A stretch of 64,000 bases of DNA from Aureobasidium sp. EXF-3400 (Eukaryota; Ascomycota; Dothideomycetes; Dothideales; Saccotheciaceae): NCBI GenBank assembly GCA_024195585.1, contig SWBL01000114.1, positions 1-64,000 on the forward strand. Direction: 5' to 3'. Made by a program: the position numbers and the translations under genes. Of this stretch, positions 11,403-23,066 are shown one piece after another (the first letter of the stretch is position 1; each line of letters begins with the position of its first letter). A model generated the notes under the pieces. The model was given only the letters and a program-made list of their open reading frames with translations, had not been told where the DNA came from and did no database searches.

Positions 11403-11725
11403 TTACCGCACCGGTCTAGTCTTCATTGTGGTCGAAGCACGTTCATAATCGAGACCACCATCAAACTCAGAGCTGTAGTCCATGAGATCGTGCTCGAGAT
11501 CGTACTCGAGATCATTGACGTTGCCGATGTAGTCACAGCGGCGACGGGCTCAGAAGTCTTCGGCGCTTTCCACATCCTTACATTGTCCTGTCGGGCAAGG
11601 CGTCCTGTCTCGAAGATGGCGACACGCTCAGAGCTAGAAAGGCCAACATCATGGCGCGTGAAGTCGGCAAGAGTGATGATAGCGTAGGATCCAGACGCAC
11701 CAGCGAGCTGGCATAGGTGGCGCAA
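11403..11725 (-). pseudogene. Possible broken small-protein gene
   Basis: On the minus strand, codon use like that of neighbouring genes moves between frames. One frame (about 11700-11583) encodes SGSYAIITLADFTRHDVG and ends in a good donor-like GTAAGG. A second frame over the same DNA starts with a hydrophobic MMLAFLALSV leader. A third (11403-11620) encodes PCPTGQCKDVESAEDF, a stop, then DYIGNVNDLEYDLEHDLMDY to a stop at 11403. No intron of plausible size joins these in frame. Either the gene is frameshifted, or the exon structure is beyond what I can resolve. No homologue recognised. Confidence 0.25.
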
Positions 11726-12568
11726 TTGTGTGTCCCAACTTCACGCGACTGGAGATTGGAACGAAATATATCGCGCGCGTGCGGTTTCTGCATCGAGCAA
11801 TTCATGCAAGCGGTCAGCGGTCAGCGATCTGCACTGCTCTTGCTGCGGGAAGAGAGAATTCCAAACCGCTCCCAACCTCGAATTTCCCTTCATTTCCCTC
11901 CCATTTTTTCTTCTTTCTCTCTTCTTCTTCTTGTTCTTTTGATGGAGAAATATCATGGCATTTGGTAGTAGGAGCTCGAGTATCTGTGCTGCTCAAGCAA
12001 TCGTGATATCTCAAGAACAAAATTACAGCAGATATCCGTTGTGAACATTTGCATCCCATCACACGTGCGACCCAGTAATCAGCTTCCCAAACAGCGGTTC
12101 GCAGGGCGCCGACCGACAATAACGTGAGAGATTTTCTTCCCTCCTTGCATAGCCACCACGGCCCCCCACCAAACAAAGAAGGCAGAGAATCCAAAGCAGC
12201 AGCAGCAAAAACGGTTGGTGATAGAATAATTCGCGCATGCCAAACAAAGAGAACGTCGGGGCGGCTGTCTGCAAGCAAAGCATCAATAATTCGCGCATTC
12301 GCATCGCATGTTTACATACCACATACCAAATTCTGAGGCGCAAGCAGCAGACGCCATTACGAGATGGGTAGGTGGTGGATTGTGGTGATTATTGTTCTCG
12401 AGACATATGAAGTCTTCAGGAGCACATGGCCAAAGATGGTTTAGGCAATTAAGGAGTTTCGTGGTTCATGTGGTCCCGTATGTTGTATGTAAGAGGATCC
12501 TTTGATAACCAAGAGAGGGTCGCAGCAAAGAAGAGCCTCATAGGCATCGGTGGCACAGCAGGAATAGC

Positions 12569-12575
12569 TATATAT
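12569..12575 (+). promoter_or_regulatory. TATA-like element upstream of the P-type ATPase
   Basis: TATATAT followed by C, about 140 bp before the ATPase start codon, in a region that then turns T/C-rich. This is the usual layout of a fungal core promoter. Position and composition are the only support. Confidence 0.4.
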
Positions 12576-12716
12576 CTCTTTTCCGTTTCCATTGTTCTTG
12601 GTTCTGCATTCCTCTTCTTCACACTCGACTCTCTCCCTTTGCTTCTCGACTCGAGCCTACACAACTCAGGTTCGCCTTTGTTCGCAAAGTAGCTCAATAG
12701 AGGATTTCCGACAGTC

Positions 12717-15700
12717 ATGGCTTCTAATGTTCAAGAGGTGGAAATGTCGGAGCAGAAGGTTCCTCGTATTACCTATGCCGACGATGTAGAGGACCGTCCT
12801 CGTACTGCGGCGAGACCTTCGCGTCGTATGTCTACCGACTCGATGTCGATACGTTCGATATCGCGTCAGAGATCTGTTGACCCGTCGCTGGTCCTACCAC
12901 CGGCCTTCAGAACTCTGTGAGTAATTATCCTGGCCTGGTCTCCTGATTGATGAACAGTGACTGATGATTGCGCAAGATCATTCGATGTCGAGCAGACTAA
13001 ATCGAGAAACGATGCGCCGGTCAAGAGCGCACTGAAAGGAGCAGACAAAGGCTCAAGTGGTAAGAGGAATATATCACCTGTGTCGATGGCACCAATACTG
13101 ACAAACCTGCTAGACTTCAGCACTTATGACCTCCACACCATCCCCCTCGAAGAAGTTTTTGAGCGATTCTCAAGTTCACCCACGAGTGGTCTAGGTGTAG
13201 ACCAAGCCATGGTCCTGTTAAGAGATGTCGGCCTCAACAAACTTACCGCACCACCATCGAATTGGCTCAAGAAGACAGTGACATACCTTTTCGGAGGCTT
13301 CGGCTCAATTCTGCTCGTCGCAGCCATCATGGTTTTTGTCGCATGGAAGCCTCTTGGTGACCCTCCGGCACTTGCCAACCTGGCTCTTGCTATCGTCTTG
13401 GTACTCGTATGGCTCATCCAGGCAGCTTTCAGCTTCTGGCAAGACTTTTCGAGTGGTCGTGTCATGGCATCGATAAACACTATGCTTCCCGATCAAGCAA
13501 TGGTGTTGAGAGAAGGTAATTGGGCGAGCGTCGAGGGTACCAAACTCGTTCCTGGCGATGTCATCAAGATCACCATGGGCAACAAGATACCTGCAGATGT
13601 GAGATTCTTCGACGTCTCCTCGGATGCTCGTCTGGATCGCTCTATCTTGACTGGAGAAGTCAAGCCTTTGGTTGCCACCGTCAAGTCAACAGACCCCAAC
13701 TTCTTGGAGACTGCAAACATTGGTCTTGCTGGAACCAACTGTACTACTGGTACACTGTATGGTGTCATCATCAGCACAGGTGACAACACTGTCTTCGGAA
13801 AGGTATGTTTCTTGTGACTTTGAAATCGACCACGATGCTGACTTGACCAAGACCGCAAGACTTACCAGTCACGCCAAACAAGGCATGACCCCGCTCCAGA
13901 AAGAGATCCTTATCTTCGTTGGCATCATCTCCGCTTTGATGGTCTCCATGATTATCCTCGTCATCATCGTCTGGGCAGCCTGGCTTCGCAAAGACTACCC
14001 TGAGTGGATCAACGTCCCAACTTTGATCGTCGACTGTGTATCAATCGCAGTCGCTTTCATCCCAGAAGGTCTCCCCATCGCTGTGACTGCCAGTTTGACA
14101 ATCACAGCCGGTATCATGAAGAAGAACAAGATTTTGGCCAAGTCTCTCAAGACGGTTGAGACACTCGGAGCCGTCAATGTCATCTGCTCAGACAAGACCG
14201 GAACCATCACAAAGAACGAGATGACTGTTACCGACTTCTGCATTGGCTACCACACTCACCCAGCGTCCAAGGCTGCCGAACTGGTTGATCAGACTCCGAC
14301 CATGGCTAGATTGGCCATGTTGAGTGGTGTCTGCAATGCCGGCGAGTTCGATGCCAGCACCAGAGACAAGCCAATCGCCGAACGAAAGGTCCATGGTGAC
14401 GCCACCGATAGAGCAGTATTGATGTTCGCTGAAGGCATCATGCCTACAGCACGACTTCGCAGCCTGTGGCGCACGGTTCATCGTATCGACTTCAACTCGA
14501 AGAACAAGTTCATGATTAATGTCTGCCAAAACGACAACGACCCTCAACAAGGTATCCTTCTGACGATCAAGGGTGCACCAGATATTTTGATTGGAAAGTG
14601 CTCCACTTACATGGACCAGAATGGCGACATCCAGGAGCTCGGCAACGAAGGTCGTTCGGTAATCGAAACCATTAAGAACAGGTGGTCATCCCAAGGCAAG
14701 CGTGTACTCTTGCTTGCTCAAAAGCCATTGAGTCAGGTGAAGCTCAACCCCAAAGAGCAGCCACAAGTCTACGAGGAATACATCATGGGCAACGTCACCT
14801 CTGGTATGACTCTTATTGGACTTGTTGCCATTGTCGATCCTCCTAGACCAGAGATGACGGAGGTTGTCAGAACCTTGAAAGGTGCTGGTATTCGCATCTT
14901 CATGGTCACTGGTGACTTCAAGCTCACTGCCAAAGCAATTGCTGCTGAGTGTGGAATCATTAGTCAAGAGGCCGATGATGTTCACGCCCTGGACTATGAC
15001 AGCAGTCTGCACGAGTCTAACGGATCCAAGGAAGGGCATGCCACTTTCAGTGAATCGACCAAGTCAATCGTTCTCAGTGGATCGGAAATTCGCAACCTGG
15101 AAGACGACCAATGGGATCGGCTTTGCCAGTACCAAGAGGCCGTGTTCGCTCGTTGTATTCCCGAGGACAAGTTGATCATCGTCAAGAACTTGCAACGCAG
15201 AGGCCTGATCACAGCCATGACCGGTGACGGTGTCAATGATGCACCATCGCTCAAGGCTGCGGATGTTGGTATCGCCATGGGTTCGGGCTCGACTATTGCC
15301 ATCGAAGCAGCCGACCTCGTACTCCTGGACTCATTCGCTGCCATCGTAGAGGCCGTCAAGTATGGCCGTGTGGCTTACGACAACCTCCGCAAGACGATTT
15401 CCTACCTTTTACCTGCAGGTTCCTTCTCCGAGTTCTGGCCAGTCCTGACAAACGTCATATTCGGTCTGCCGCAGATTCTCTCGTCCTTCCTCATGATTAT
15501 CATTTGCTGCTTCACAGATTGTGCAGCTGGTGTCGCTCTTGCGTATGAGGCTCCTGAAGCTGACGTCTTGAACCGCCCCCCTCGTTCCAAGAAAGACAGA
15601 CTGGTCGACTGGAAACTTATCCTCCATTCGTACGGCTTTGTCGGTCTGTTCGAGACAGTCCTCTCCTTCACGGTGAGCTACTGGTTCGCTCAACGTAAGG

Positions 15701-16157
15701 GATTGTACTTCTCAGATCTGTGGTTCGGCTTCGGCAAGACACCCGACGGCATGACCGACGATACCAAGAACAACATCCTCAACATTGCGTCGTCGATCTA
15801 TTTCGTGAACTTGGTCGTAATGTATGTAAACAGCGTGCACTTGCATGAGGCAAAAAGCTAACCCTCTCCAGGCAATGGTTCAACTTGATGAGTGTTCGCA
15901 CCCGTCGACTGTCGCTTATCAACCACGCTCCATGGAGGAACCCATATCTCCTGCCCGCCATCATCTTCGCAATGGTCATCGCCATCTTCTTCACATATGT
16001 ACCCAAGTTCCACAGCGTTCTTGACACAGCAATAGTACCAGTCGAGTATTGGTTCCTGCCCTTCGGCTTCGGAATGGGTTTACTTCTGCTCGACGAGACA
16101 AGGAAGTTCCTTGTTAGAAGATACCCGAGAAGTATCCTTGCCAAGATGGCATGGTAG
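12717..16157 (+). CDS. P-type cation ATPase (fungal Na+/K+-ATPase-like)
   Basis: Four exons, 12717-12916, 12977-13802, 13852-15821 and 15872-16157; 1093 aa. It is an ATP-driven cation pump of a membrane, probably the plasma membrane. Motifs: a long Ser/Arg-rich cytosolic N-terminus, a cation ATPase N-domain (HTIPLEEVFERF), the actuator loop ILTGEV (residues 291-295), PEGLPIAVTASLTI in M4, the phosphorylation site CSDKTGT (Asp456), KGAPD in the nucleotide domain, the TGDGVNDAP hinge, and a C-terminal set of membrane segments ending RYPRSILAKMAW. The overall layout resembles fungal proteins annotated as type IIC Na+/K+-ATPase alpha-like or ACU pumps, but M4 reads PEGLP, more like types IIA/IID, so the transported ion is uncertain. 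Intron 1 uses an AAG acceptor, giving FRTLSFDVEQ; a nearer CAG acceptor would be out of frame. Confidence 0.9.
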
Positions 16158-18867
16158 AGGCCGTCTCGTGGGTGAATGGAGGGACAACATTGGAGGACAT
16201 GATTCCCTGTAGATAATGCTGTTGTGGAGCACTTGTGTGTAGACAGCTTTTTCCTTTGCCCATGTACAAAGTCACTACGAATTCACGAACATCCTTTTCA
16301 CCGAACTCCGAATACACAACACAATGACGACAGCGCCCAGGGGCATAAGACGTTCCTGTGTCACACTGCCGTTGTGTTTCGAAAACACACCAGGTTTTGG
16401 GACATGTTTCGACATCAGCCCAAGTACCTGCAGGGTTGACAGCGTCGCGGACGACGTGCTGCAAAAGACAGGGGCAGGAGTTGTCAAACCCGGGCATCGA
16501 CGCGCCCTGCTAGATACAAGCACGTATGTCACCAGGAAGGTTGGAAATTCAGAAGTTCTTCTTTCTGGCGTGGCTGGGCGGCGGCTCAAGAATCGTCAAG
16601 GTTGACGATTATCCAAGCTGAGCCAAGATTCAGACACAATGGAAGTCGATAAGATCCCGTCCCATGCATACGGGATGACTTGCTGCATGAATGGCCGATT
16701 GTGGGAACAAGCACATTGTTGAATTGTGTTGCCTTGGCTGACTCGTCTTGCGAGAGTTCTCGGGGCGACTTTGAAGGAGTACCGAGTCACCCTGGTCTTG
16801 TGAAAGAAAGTCGCTGCAGCTGTCCCGCCCGGCAAGGGCCAGTCCAACGGGGCAGCACGTTGGGAACTGCCTCAGAAAGTACTGCACGCTGTACCCTGCG
16901 AAGGTACGAATCAAGTTGTACTCGTCCCTGGACCAGGTACCTCCAGCATTATTCCCACTGCCCTGCCACGTTGTTTGCGCTCGGGAACCCTTTGGCTTGG
17001 GAAGTGCGAATTTCGCGCAGCGCAGAAGGGTGTAGTGGGGTTAATCGTTCATCCGAGGTTAAATGGGCGCGCGACGCCAGGGTGGGCGGCGGATGAATAG
17101 AAGATGCTTGCCAGAGTTTTGGTTGAAATATGGTGAGGAGGAGGTTGGAAGTCTCGACCCCAATAACCAGAACTTGTCAGATTCGGTTGTGTGCAGCCAT
17201 TGATGCATCTTCCTGACTTGCTTACAGTCGTTGACCGGGTAAGGCAAGGTCTTGTTGCACCGAAAATGTTCTGATCAGATCTGCCTGAGACATCACACAA
17301 GACTGGTTTATCGTCTCTATTGCCTGTATAGTTTTCAGTTTGTTCCATCGCCAGTCTCGAAGCCATTCGATGGTTGAGGCATGAAGCCAATTGGTATTTG
17401 TAACAACCTCTCAACTTCACCACTCTTTCCTCCACACGACCGTACTCGACCGTTGACCGCGCCTCGTCGAGTCGTCAAGTAGTAACAGAATGCCCCACGA
17501 CAGCAGTCGTATTCTCATGGCAGACGTCGTTCTGCAGGTTTCCGCGATGACAAGTCTGCAATGCCACGAGTCACAGCAGTGCCGAGAGGTCAACAAGCCA
17601 CTGAGGTGACGAGGCTGGGATGTGCCAGTGTGACGAGTTCGTGCTGGTGAACTTGGAGAGTTTCTCATTCTCCCTTCGTTCACAAGTTTTGCCAGCGGTC
17701 TTGCCTGTTCTCGCTTCTGCCGCGTCTGCAGGACATGCCGCGGACGATGCGGAGCCACACCTCGATCGCAAGCGCCAAGGTCAATGTGGAGTGGATGTGA
17801 GTGGACCCATGGCAGTCGAAGCGTGCCCGGTCTTTTCGGCGAGTGACTCTCCACGTCGAAGATCCGTCAGTGCCTTCACCCACGAGAACGCAAGCACTAT
17901 TGAGCGCCAGCGACCCACATCCAACGCGGCGGGAGATGGACAACTAATTCGGTGCGAAATGGCACAAAACCAAAAAGCTGTAAGAAAATTTCTTTGAGCG
18001 CTTCAGACCAATCAGCACATGCAAAACAAAAAAGAGTTTTCGTCTGTCTTCTACCTCCGAGTTAGCGTGTCACCTTTGGTTTTTCTGTAGGCTTCCTTTT
18101 TGCCCTACATGTCTTGCAGATGCTTGTGTATTCTACCGCAACGAAGCCGGGGTTCTCTTGACGACGAGTTGCAGCGCTTGTTGGCTCTTCGGCGACTGAT
18201 TTCGTGCTGGGTTTACGGCGCATAACCTGGTGCATAACAGCACATGTTAAGCTAGCCAATCCAGCCACTCGAGCAGGCATGCCCACGTAAGAAGTGAGTA
18301 AGGCTTGGACTAAAGATCGAGGCTTTGCAGCATGGCACCGTTCATCAGCCGCTGTACCAGCGAATTGACGAGGAACAAGTCCCGGGTGTGCCTGAAACGG
18401 CGCACGAATGACAGCGCCAGGAAGACCGGGTACCTGGACCGAGTGGTCCGTAGCATCAACTTTCCGCACCCCCACCAGGAAAAGAGTCTGTCTCGGTCAA
18501 CTCGCTGGCTGCTGTGATTGATCAATTCTTCGGCCACTATTCCTCGATAGGGTTTCGCGCGTAAAAAAGCACATGGTGAGTCCAACCTCCATGCTCCACA
18601 TGGGGCGGCTCAGTATTTTTCAACCTTCTGTCTGGTGAGTCTGAAGCCTTCGGCTGGACAAGCAGTCTACATAAGAACTGCAGTGTCCTGCTCGTATTTC
18701 CCATTCCCTCTGTACCACCACTCTCAATCTCTATCAATTGCTCTGGTTAGCAACGCTGCTGTGCAGTTCACTCTTTCACTGCTCGCCACATCAGTCTCTA
18801 CCAACAAGGTTTCAACCTCAACCCGACAGTCCTTGATCACCTTCAAGAAAACACCCCAGTCATCAAA
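16158..18867. other. Gene-poor interval
   Basis: 2.7 kb in which I find no supported gene. Open frames up to about 145 codons exist on both strands (for example 16680-17096 + and 17417-17854 -) but have mixed, non-fungal-like composition and no domain. The last 300 bp are the promoter and leader of the BYS1-like gene. Confidence 0.5.
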
Positions 18868-19620
18868 ATGAAGAACTCCGTTTACGCTACTGCCGCCCTG
18901 GTGGCTGCTGCTGCCGCCGACTCTGTCGGTTCGGCCATTGTTGTCAACAAGTGCAGCTACGATGTTACTCTTGCCAACGTTCCCTCTGCCGATGGTGGCT
19001 ACTCTGAGATCGACAAGATTCTGTCTCCCTCTGACACCTACACCCAAAAGTGGACTTCTCTCACCAACGGAAACGGCTGGTCTATCAAGCTCTCTAACAG
19101 CTCTTCCCTCGAGAACATTCTCCAGTACGAGTACACTTACCAGAACGACGGAACCATCTGGTACGACCTGAGCGAGGTTAACGGCAACCCTTGGGACGGA
19201 AACTGGGAGATCACCGCCGACTCTGCATCTTGCACTCCCAAGCAGCAGGCTTACCGCTACGCTACCGATGATGCCTACGGCATGCAGGCCTGCCCCGCTG
19301 ACGCTGTCATCACCGTCACCCTCTGCTCTGGCGATGAGGACAACGACAGCGCTGCTTCCTCTGCATCTTCCTCTGTCGCTGCTGCCTCCACCTCCAGCCA
19401 CTCCACTTTCCAGACCACTGTTGCCGCTCCCACCACTTCTGCTGCTCCTACCACCACTTTCCAGACCTCTGTCATCACTTCGGCTGCCGTCAGCTCCAAC
19501 GCTGATGTTATCGTGACCGTTACCCAGGTCGCCTACACCACTCAGGGCTGGGACGGACACCACTGGAGCAAGATCGGCAAGCGTGAGCACCACCACCGCC
19601 GTCACGCCCACGGCAACTAG
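18868..19620 (+). CDS. BYS1/antigenic thaumatin-like secreted protein
   Basis: Single exon, 250 aa. The N-terminus MKNSVYATAALVAAAAADSV is a secretion signal. The core (about residues 23-152), with IVVNKCSYDVTLANV, WTSLTNGNGWSIKLS, TIWYDLSEVNGNPWDGNWE and a late Cys pair (SCTPKQQ, ACPAD), matches the BYS1 family of small thaumatin-like surface or secreted proteins first described in Blastomyces and common in filamentous ascomycetes; the biochemical role is unknown. A Ser/Thr/Ala linker (about 165-215) is probably O-glycosylated. The end has a dibasic KR followed by a His/Arg-rich tail (HHHRRHAHGN) rather than a GPI signal. Codon use is strongly biased (CTC, GCC, AAG, ACC), suggesting high expression. 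A long open frame on the opposite strand is a by-product of this bias. Confidence 0.9.
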   Translation: MKNSVYATAALVAAAAADSVGSAIVVNKCSYDVTLANVPSADGGYSEIDKILSPSDTYTQKWTSLTNGNGWSIKLSNSSSLENILQYEYTYQNDGTIWYDLSEVNGNPWDGNWEITADSASCTPKQQAYRYATDDAYGMQACPADAVITVTLCSGDEDNDSAASSASSSVAAASTSSHSTFQTTVAAPTTSAAPTTTFQTSVITSAAVSSNADVIVTVTQVAYTTQGWDGHHWSKIGKREHHHRRHAHGN

Positions 19621-22600
19621 AGGATCCCTCCTCTGAACGAGTACCCTGGATGTTGACATTCGGGTACTTGTATGCTACGATGTTTGATTTGGATCTGATT
19701 TACGACAATCCTTTTCTTTCGGTCATGTGGATAGGTTGAGCATAAGTCTCATCATTCCACATCTCCGCCTTCTTCATTTTCAACTTCTGAATGAACATTC
19801 TTTTGGTGGTCATGGGATGCATTTCGATGCATCTCATAGTTTGGTGATTTTTCTTCATTTCACGCGCTGGGTTCTTTCGAGAATCATCGGCTGGTTGGGC
19901 TTTGTTTTTCTTCTTTTCTGTGCTTCCCTTTACGAAGGTGAACACCGGTTTATGGCGCTGCTGGTCGTTGGGATACAAAAAGATTGGGGCTACCACATGG
20001 AAACAAAAGCACGACGAGTCACGACTTTTTGAATGGCTGGTCGAACATGTACGAGCTGCCAATCGAGGCAAGAACGAATTTCCTTTTCATGTAGCTTTCT
20101 TCGACGACCAAAAGATGCCTTTGGGATCTTTTAGGATTCACGACTTTTCTTGATATATCAAATCAACACAGAGACTTCAGATCTCATCTTCTCACACACA
20201 CACTTTGTACTATTTATTCCCACATTCTGCTTTTTTCGCTCTTCGTTCTGTTTACCTGATTTGCTTACCTTTCTGTGAGACACAAACAGACGATCATGGA
20301 TCACCAAGCTGTCATCCCACGCCCTACAACAGACGATCAACAGGCACCATGCCAATTCGCTATACCAGGCAGGTGTTCGGTGCTCGCTTCCGCTTGCGTA
20401 TCAATTCGTCATCCATGACGCTCTGCCGTGTGGAGTTGCACCACTGCACGTGTGCGCACGGAACCCTCTGCAGCTCATCTTTCCCCATCGCATCCTTCGA
20501 CCCTCTCTGTCCCGCGGCCAGGCACGCGATCAACATCCACCAACACCGCACATGCCCGACTGACAGCGGCGCAATGCAATATATCAGTAATACGAGGTCC
20601 CCAACAGAATTTGGTGAGGTAGCAACCACCAAATTCGCCTTAAGGTGACGCAGTGCCGGCAGTTGGGCATATGTGATCCTTGCGGTCCTTCTTAGGCATC
20701 GACAAACAAGGAATTGCTCCAACATCAACTCTTGCATTCCTCTGGAGGCCGGGTGGTCGCATAGCCAACTTTCTTATGCCCGGATATGAAAAAGTTGATA
20801 TGACCAAGTGTCAACTCTTTCATCTAGGCTGTCGCCAACGAGCATGCTACGCCACGCGAGATGTCGCGCCGACAGCTTCTTTCACTCATCTGGCCTTTTC
20901 CTCGAACACAAAATTTGAACCGCAAGCTGCCGTCCTATCGCTTGAAGAAATTCAAGGCTTCATCGCAACGTCTAGAAGTATCTTTGCTTTGTTCTGCACT
21001 GCCTAAAACTCGTGTCTAAATCGCGTTCACAAGTATGCTTACGACGACTGCGATTTTGCCACAGTGTCGCGTGTCATGGCTAGCGAGTTCAGTCTCGACT
21101 CTCAGAACCAGTTTCTGCCGCCAGTCTATCCAACATTTCAACATTTTAAAAGAGTCCCGCGGTACTCCGAGTGCTAATGGGCGTCCTTCACAAACAGTTT
21201 CATGTAGGTCGACGTACATGTCTTGCGTAGTCGCGGTTGCAGTCGCCGTCGCAGTCGCATGAAGCGATTGGCTCTATGTCGTGGGATCGAGATAGCCTTT
21301 GCTATCCGCTCGCCGACTTGTATCAGAATCCAACGGCCAATGTGCGTATCTCGGTCAGGAGAAAAGGTTTCTCAAGGTTTTGCTGTGTACTCCCAGTGCC
21401 ACGCCAGATCCATGTGCTACCCAAAAACAAGCTGCTGGAAAAAGCACATCAAGTCTGGTATCGCGGCTATTCAGTGGGAAATCCATATGTTGCAACTGAG
21501 GACAAGATGCAATCTACGGAGTCTGATCTGGCCGCTTTGTTGTACACGATCTCTTCTCTCCTGGAACTTGCCTAGCAATGGGATTAAGAGTGTCCTCAAA
21601 ACACATACCTCGAGAGTCAGGAATCAAAGATATTGCTGATAGAGCTATCTCCAACAGACACTGATCCGTATAACTGCTATACTCTACAGAGCTTTAAGCC
21701 AACACAGCATGAGGGCAAATCGCAGTCAAGCGTTAGCACACATCGCATGACAACATCATCTACTCGCAGTCAAACAAAGGGTAAGAAGTAGCAACGAGTG
21801 TTCACATCAATCTGTCAGCACTAGTTACACTTCCTACGCAAAACCCGATCGAGACCAAGAGCTTGAGTTTGTCATGGCCTTCTCTTGCTCGCTCCGAATT
21901 AAGCTTCCATCCCAAGAGTATCTCGAGTATCTCCAGAAACAGTCGAGGATTCGCTATTAAGAAACGAGAAAGCTTCTGACCAAGTCACTTGATTTGCCCA
22001 AGACAGTTCGTAAATGGTGTGACCCTGCCTTCTGACATCAAAAAATAGTAGATGCAAGACCTTGATTTTATTCCTGCGAGTATAGCTAGATCTATATGTC
22101 TACTTCAATACAATGACTAAAGCTCTATTAAACACGATAAAGGATATAACCCTATGCTAAAAGTATTTAGCTGACAGACAAAGAATCTTTGCAACAAGTA
22201 TTTCATAATGTCTACTTCTGCTAATCTAAACACTCATCCCTTGACACATTATTATGGCTCGTCTTTATGTCTCGCTAGGTCCTTACTACCGGTCTTTCGA
22301 TCCTATCACTTTCTATCGTTCATGGCAATTATAGTGGAACATCTCTATACAAATTGAAACAGGAGCATGAGCAAGGAGAACTAATCTATCACAATCGATA
22401 AACCAGCATAATGCATACGTGCAAATATAGCGTAGTTTCCAAGACCTATAGACCCTGTTACAAATATCCAGTAGATGTAGAACAGATCGCTACGTCTCTT
22501 AGTCCTGCCTAAATCATACACGCTTCCTTCCTCGATTATTTTGAATAGCAACCACCACCGTCTTTACCCTATCTTCTAAAAACTTTCAATCTATGTCCTC

Positions 22601-23066
22601 TTACCTAGGCTATTAGAGCTATAAAACGTCGTATCGCCTAGAACTACTAGAAAATCCCTCGGAGCGTAACCGAACTCTGAAGGCTCAGTTCTCAGAGACG
22701 GAAACCCTTACAGGCAATATTCATCTGCTAGACTGAAATGTAAAAAGATATGTAGCTTGAGCTGCTTAGATAGTCCTTATGAAATGTTCAGAATATGACG
22801 TTTACAGCGGGAAGGATAAAAAGAAGGAAAGAATTCGTGTCAGATGAATGTTTGAGCAAGGAATTTGCTCGAGTTTCGGTTCAAAGAAGCAAAGACTAAC
22901 TGCCTGTTTTTCTTCTTTTCGGGGCATGTAGCAATGGTAAAGATGAACTTTGGATGTGTAAAGATTTTTTCCTACGAGCAAAAAAGACTACACAACAAAT
23001 AACCACAAATCTCCTTGACTTTTCCTTCCACACACTGCAATGGTATGCTTTGGTGCTATGCCTTAC
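19621..23066. other. Gene desert, AT-rich and stop-rich at 21640-22953
   Basis: 3.4 kb without a supported gene. The left two thirds have only short frames. From about 21640 to 22953 no frame on either strand stays open for 60 codons and the sequence is rich in TA steps (CTATA, TTAG, TATAG), unlike the neighbouring DNA. This fits decayed repetitive DNA, possibly altered by repeat-induced point mutation; no terminal repeats or transposase motif could be seen. Confidence 0.5.

Larger units (their letters stand above)
10666..12716. other. Intergenic with minisatellite, coding remnant and pyrimidine-rich promoter
   Basis: About 2 kb between the E3 ligase and the ATPase. It holds the 15-bp tandem array at 10929-11100, a broken-looking minus-strand coding signal at 11403-11725, a T/C-rich tract at about 11880-11945, and a TATA-like element at 12569. 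I cannot build an intact gene from it. Confidence 0.6.

Noticed and set aside
12958..12976. Use of the CAG acceptor at 12957 for ATPase intron 1
   Set aside because: It shifts the frame to a stop two codons later; the AAG acceptor at 12976 keeps frame and gives the expected FRTLSFD junction.
17417..17854. 145-codon minus-strand frame in the 16-19 kb interval
   Set aside because: Composition is Arg/Ser/His-heavy without domain; no consistent codon use and no ATG-anchored start that looks real.
18724..19659. 311-codon open frame opposite the BYS1-like gene
   Set aside because: It is the mirror of a strongly biased coding sequence (Gly/Ser/Val-rich product, no domain); the plus-strand gene has a signal peptide and a family match.
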